Assembly: GCA_013330975.1 (NCBI GenBank)
Contig: DUHG01000160.1
Coordinates: 9,091-14,366, forward strand
Source: Candidatus Bathyarchaeota archaeon
GTDB taxonomy: Archaea; Thermoproteota; Bathyarchaeia; Bathyarchaeales; Bathycorpusculaceae
Direction of reading: 5' to 3'
DNA: 5,276 nt
The position numbers and the translations under genes were made by a program. This document shows, piece by piece, positions 4,407-5,276 of this stretch; position 1 is the stretch's first letter; each line of letters opens with the position of its first letter. The notes under the pieces were generated by a model that saw only the letters and a list, made by a program, of their open reading frames with translations, searched no databases and was not told where the DNA came from.

Positions 4407-5276
4407 TTACCTAGTTACTTTGGTTTTTCTAACTACATCTAGGCACTCTGCTGCTTCTTTGTCTGTTTCGAAGTATTTGCGAATGGGCTCCAGTATGCGC
4501 GCTATCTCGTCTGCGACGCTGTTCTTCAAATCCATTGGATGCAAATTTCCTTGGGCATAGGCTTCTTCGAGTTCTTCAAATCTCTCGAATTCAACTGCTC
4601 CGCCGAACTTGGATGGTCTCTGTATTTTTAGGGATTTCCTTTCATGAAAAATAACGTGCTTGGCAATTTCAAGGATCGGGTTCATATCTACGGTTTTCTC
4701 CGGGCACCAGGCCCTCTTCAACTTGTCCTTGATCTCCTCTGGCTTGTCATGGATGAAAATTGCTGTCCAGGGTTTGGATTTGCTCATTTTGCTGGCAATA
4801 ACCTGTTCCAGCTTGTCTGGAGTTTCAAGCTTAATTGGTTCTGCTATGCCCATTAGAACATGATGATGAACAGCAACGGGTTTCTTCCATTCCATTTTTG
4901 GAAAGATTTCTCTGGCTAGAATGTGGGCCTTTCTTTGGTCCATGCCCCCGTGGGGAATGTCCGCACCGATTTCGTGTATGTCTGTGGCTTGCAGTGGTGG
5001 GTAGAAGTATTGGGACAAATCGAGTTTCTCGTTTTCGCTCCTACCCATTATGGTCATGCATCTCAGAGTCCTATTGAGAGTCATATGTTTTGAGAACTTC
5101 AACAGATTTCGCCAGTAGGCGTCATTATTGTGATAAAGCTCGGAGCCGACTATGACTTCTACGCCGGGACAGAAGAACTTGAAAGCTCTTTCATAGTATT
5201 TGGTGGCAGAGAGTATTTTGTTCCAGTCGCCTCCGAACTTGTTGTTTATGAAGCTGTGCCAATCTGCCAGAAACAC
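4407..5276 (-). CDS. tyrS: Tyrosyl-tRNA synthetase, archaeal type, 5'-truncated
   Basis: The last 289 residues of a class I tyrosyl-tRNA synthetase are present; the N-terminus with the HIGH-type motif lies beyond the window edge. The first codon in the window is GTG, but it is an internal Val before FLADWHSFINNK, a typical internal segment. The tyrosine pocket is visible as YPPLQATD (Y92, Q96, D99, matching Y151/Q155/D158 of the Methanocaldococcus enzyme), then GGMDQRK (110-116) and the signature KMSKS (163-167). The C-terminal anticodon-binding part includes WCPEKTVDMNP and LHPMDLK. By that alignment at least 60 residues are missing. The enzyme charges tRNA-Tyr in the cytoplasm using ATP. 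It heads the transcript that includes the small Toprim gene. Confidence 0.96.
   Translation of the reverse strand: MFLADWHSFINNKFGGDWNKILSATKYYERAFKFFCPGVEVIVGSELYHNNDAYWRNLLKFSKHMTLNRTLRCMTIMGRSENEKLDLSQYFYPPLQATDIHEIGADIPHGGMDQRKAHILAREIFPKMEWKKPVAVHHHVLMGIAEPIKLETPDKLEQVIASKMSKSKPWTAIFIHDKPEEIKDKLKRAWCPEKTVDMNPILEIAKHVIFHERKSLKIQRPSKFGGAVEFERFEELEEAYAQGNLHPMDLKNSVADEIARILEPIRKYFETDKEAAECLDVVRKTKVTR
4409..4412 (-). promoter_or_regulatory. Ribosome-binding site of the Toprim gene
   Basis: On the minus strand AGGT spans the last sense codon and first stop base of tyrS (AGG TAA), eight bases before the TTG at 4400. It supports the TTG start and suggests that ribosomes ending tyrS translation help initiate the next gene. 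Confidence 0.5.

Noticed and set aside
4407..5276. GTG at 5276 as the true tyrS start
   Set aside because: It would remove the nucleotide-binding HIGH half of the enzyme; the sequence simply runs off the window.

Overview
The window looks archaeal. It carries an archaeal DnaG-type primase, an archaeal/eukaryotic-type tyrosyl-tRNA synthetase, a stand-alone Toprim protein of the archaeal UPF0292 kind, AT-rich TATA-like boxes upstream of two genes, and at least one strong Shine-Dalgarno sequence. An anaerobic, uncultured TACK-side lineage such as Bathyarchaeia is my best guess, from the general look of the DnaG and AOR proteins. That is inference; no marker here proves it.

Layout. Positions 1-1646 are on the plus strand. 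They hold a 5'-truncated aldehyde:ferredoxin oxidoreductase (AOR) family subunit, followed by a 52-codon cysteine-rich (zinc-ribbon-like) ORF whose ATG shares a base with the AOR stop codon. A short noncoding stretch (1647-1811) leads to a perfect 9-bp hairpin with a T-run (1812-1841), which separates the plus-strand genes from the convergent minus-strand block. From 1840 to the end everything is on the minus strand. In transcription order it reads: tyrS (5' end outside the window), a Toprim gene 6 bp behind it, a 186-bp gap with a TATA-like box and a palindrome, a membrane-anchored sulfite-oxidase-fold molybdopterin protein, a second TATA box and palindrome, then dnaG.

How the genes relate. 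tyrS and the small Toprim gene appear translationally linked, since the ribosome-binding site of the second lies on the stop codon of the first. The molybdopterin oxidoreductase and dnaG each seem to have their own promoter. Both promoters have a perfect inverted repeat between or just past the TATA box and the start, which may be operators. DnaG (an exosome-associated Toprim protein in archaea) and the UPF0292 Toprim protein probably both act on nucleic acid, and lie near a tRNA-charging enzyme. The AOR and the sulfite-oxidase-fold protein are two unrelated pterin-cofactor redox enzymes on either side of dnaG.

I see no mobile element, CRISPR array, tRNA or rRNA. Nothing here is clearly a new system. 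The points most worth checking are the noncanonical translation start of dnaG, the altered cysteine spacing in the AOR, the small overlapping cysteine-rich gene, and the absence of a twin-arginine motif on the exported molybdoenzyme.
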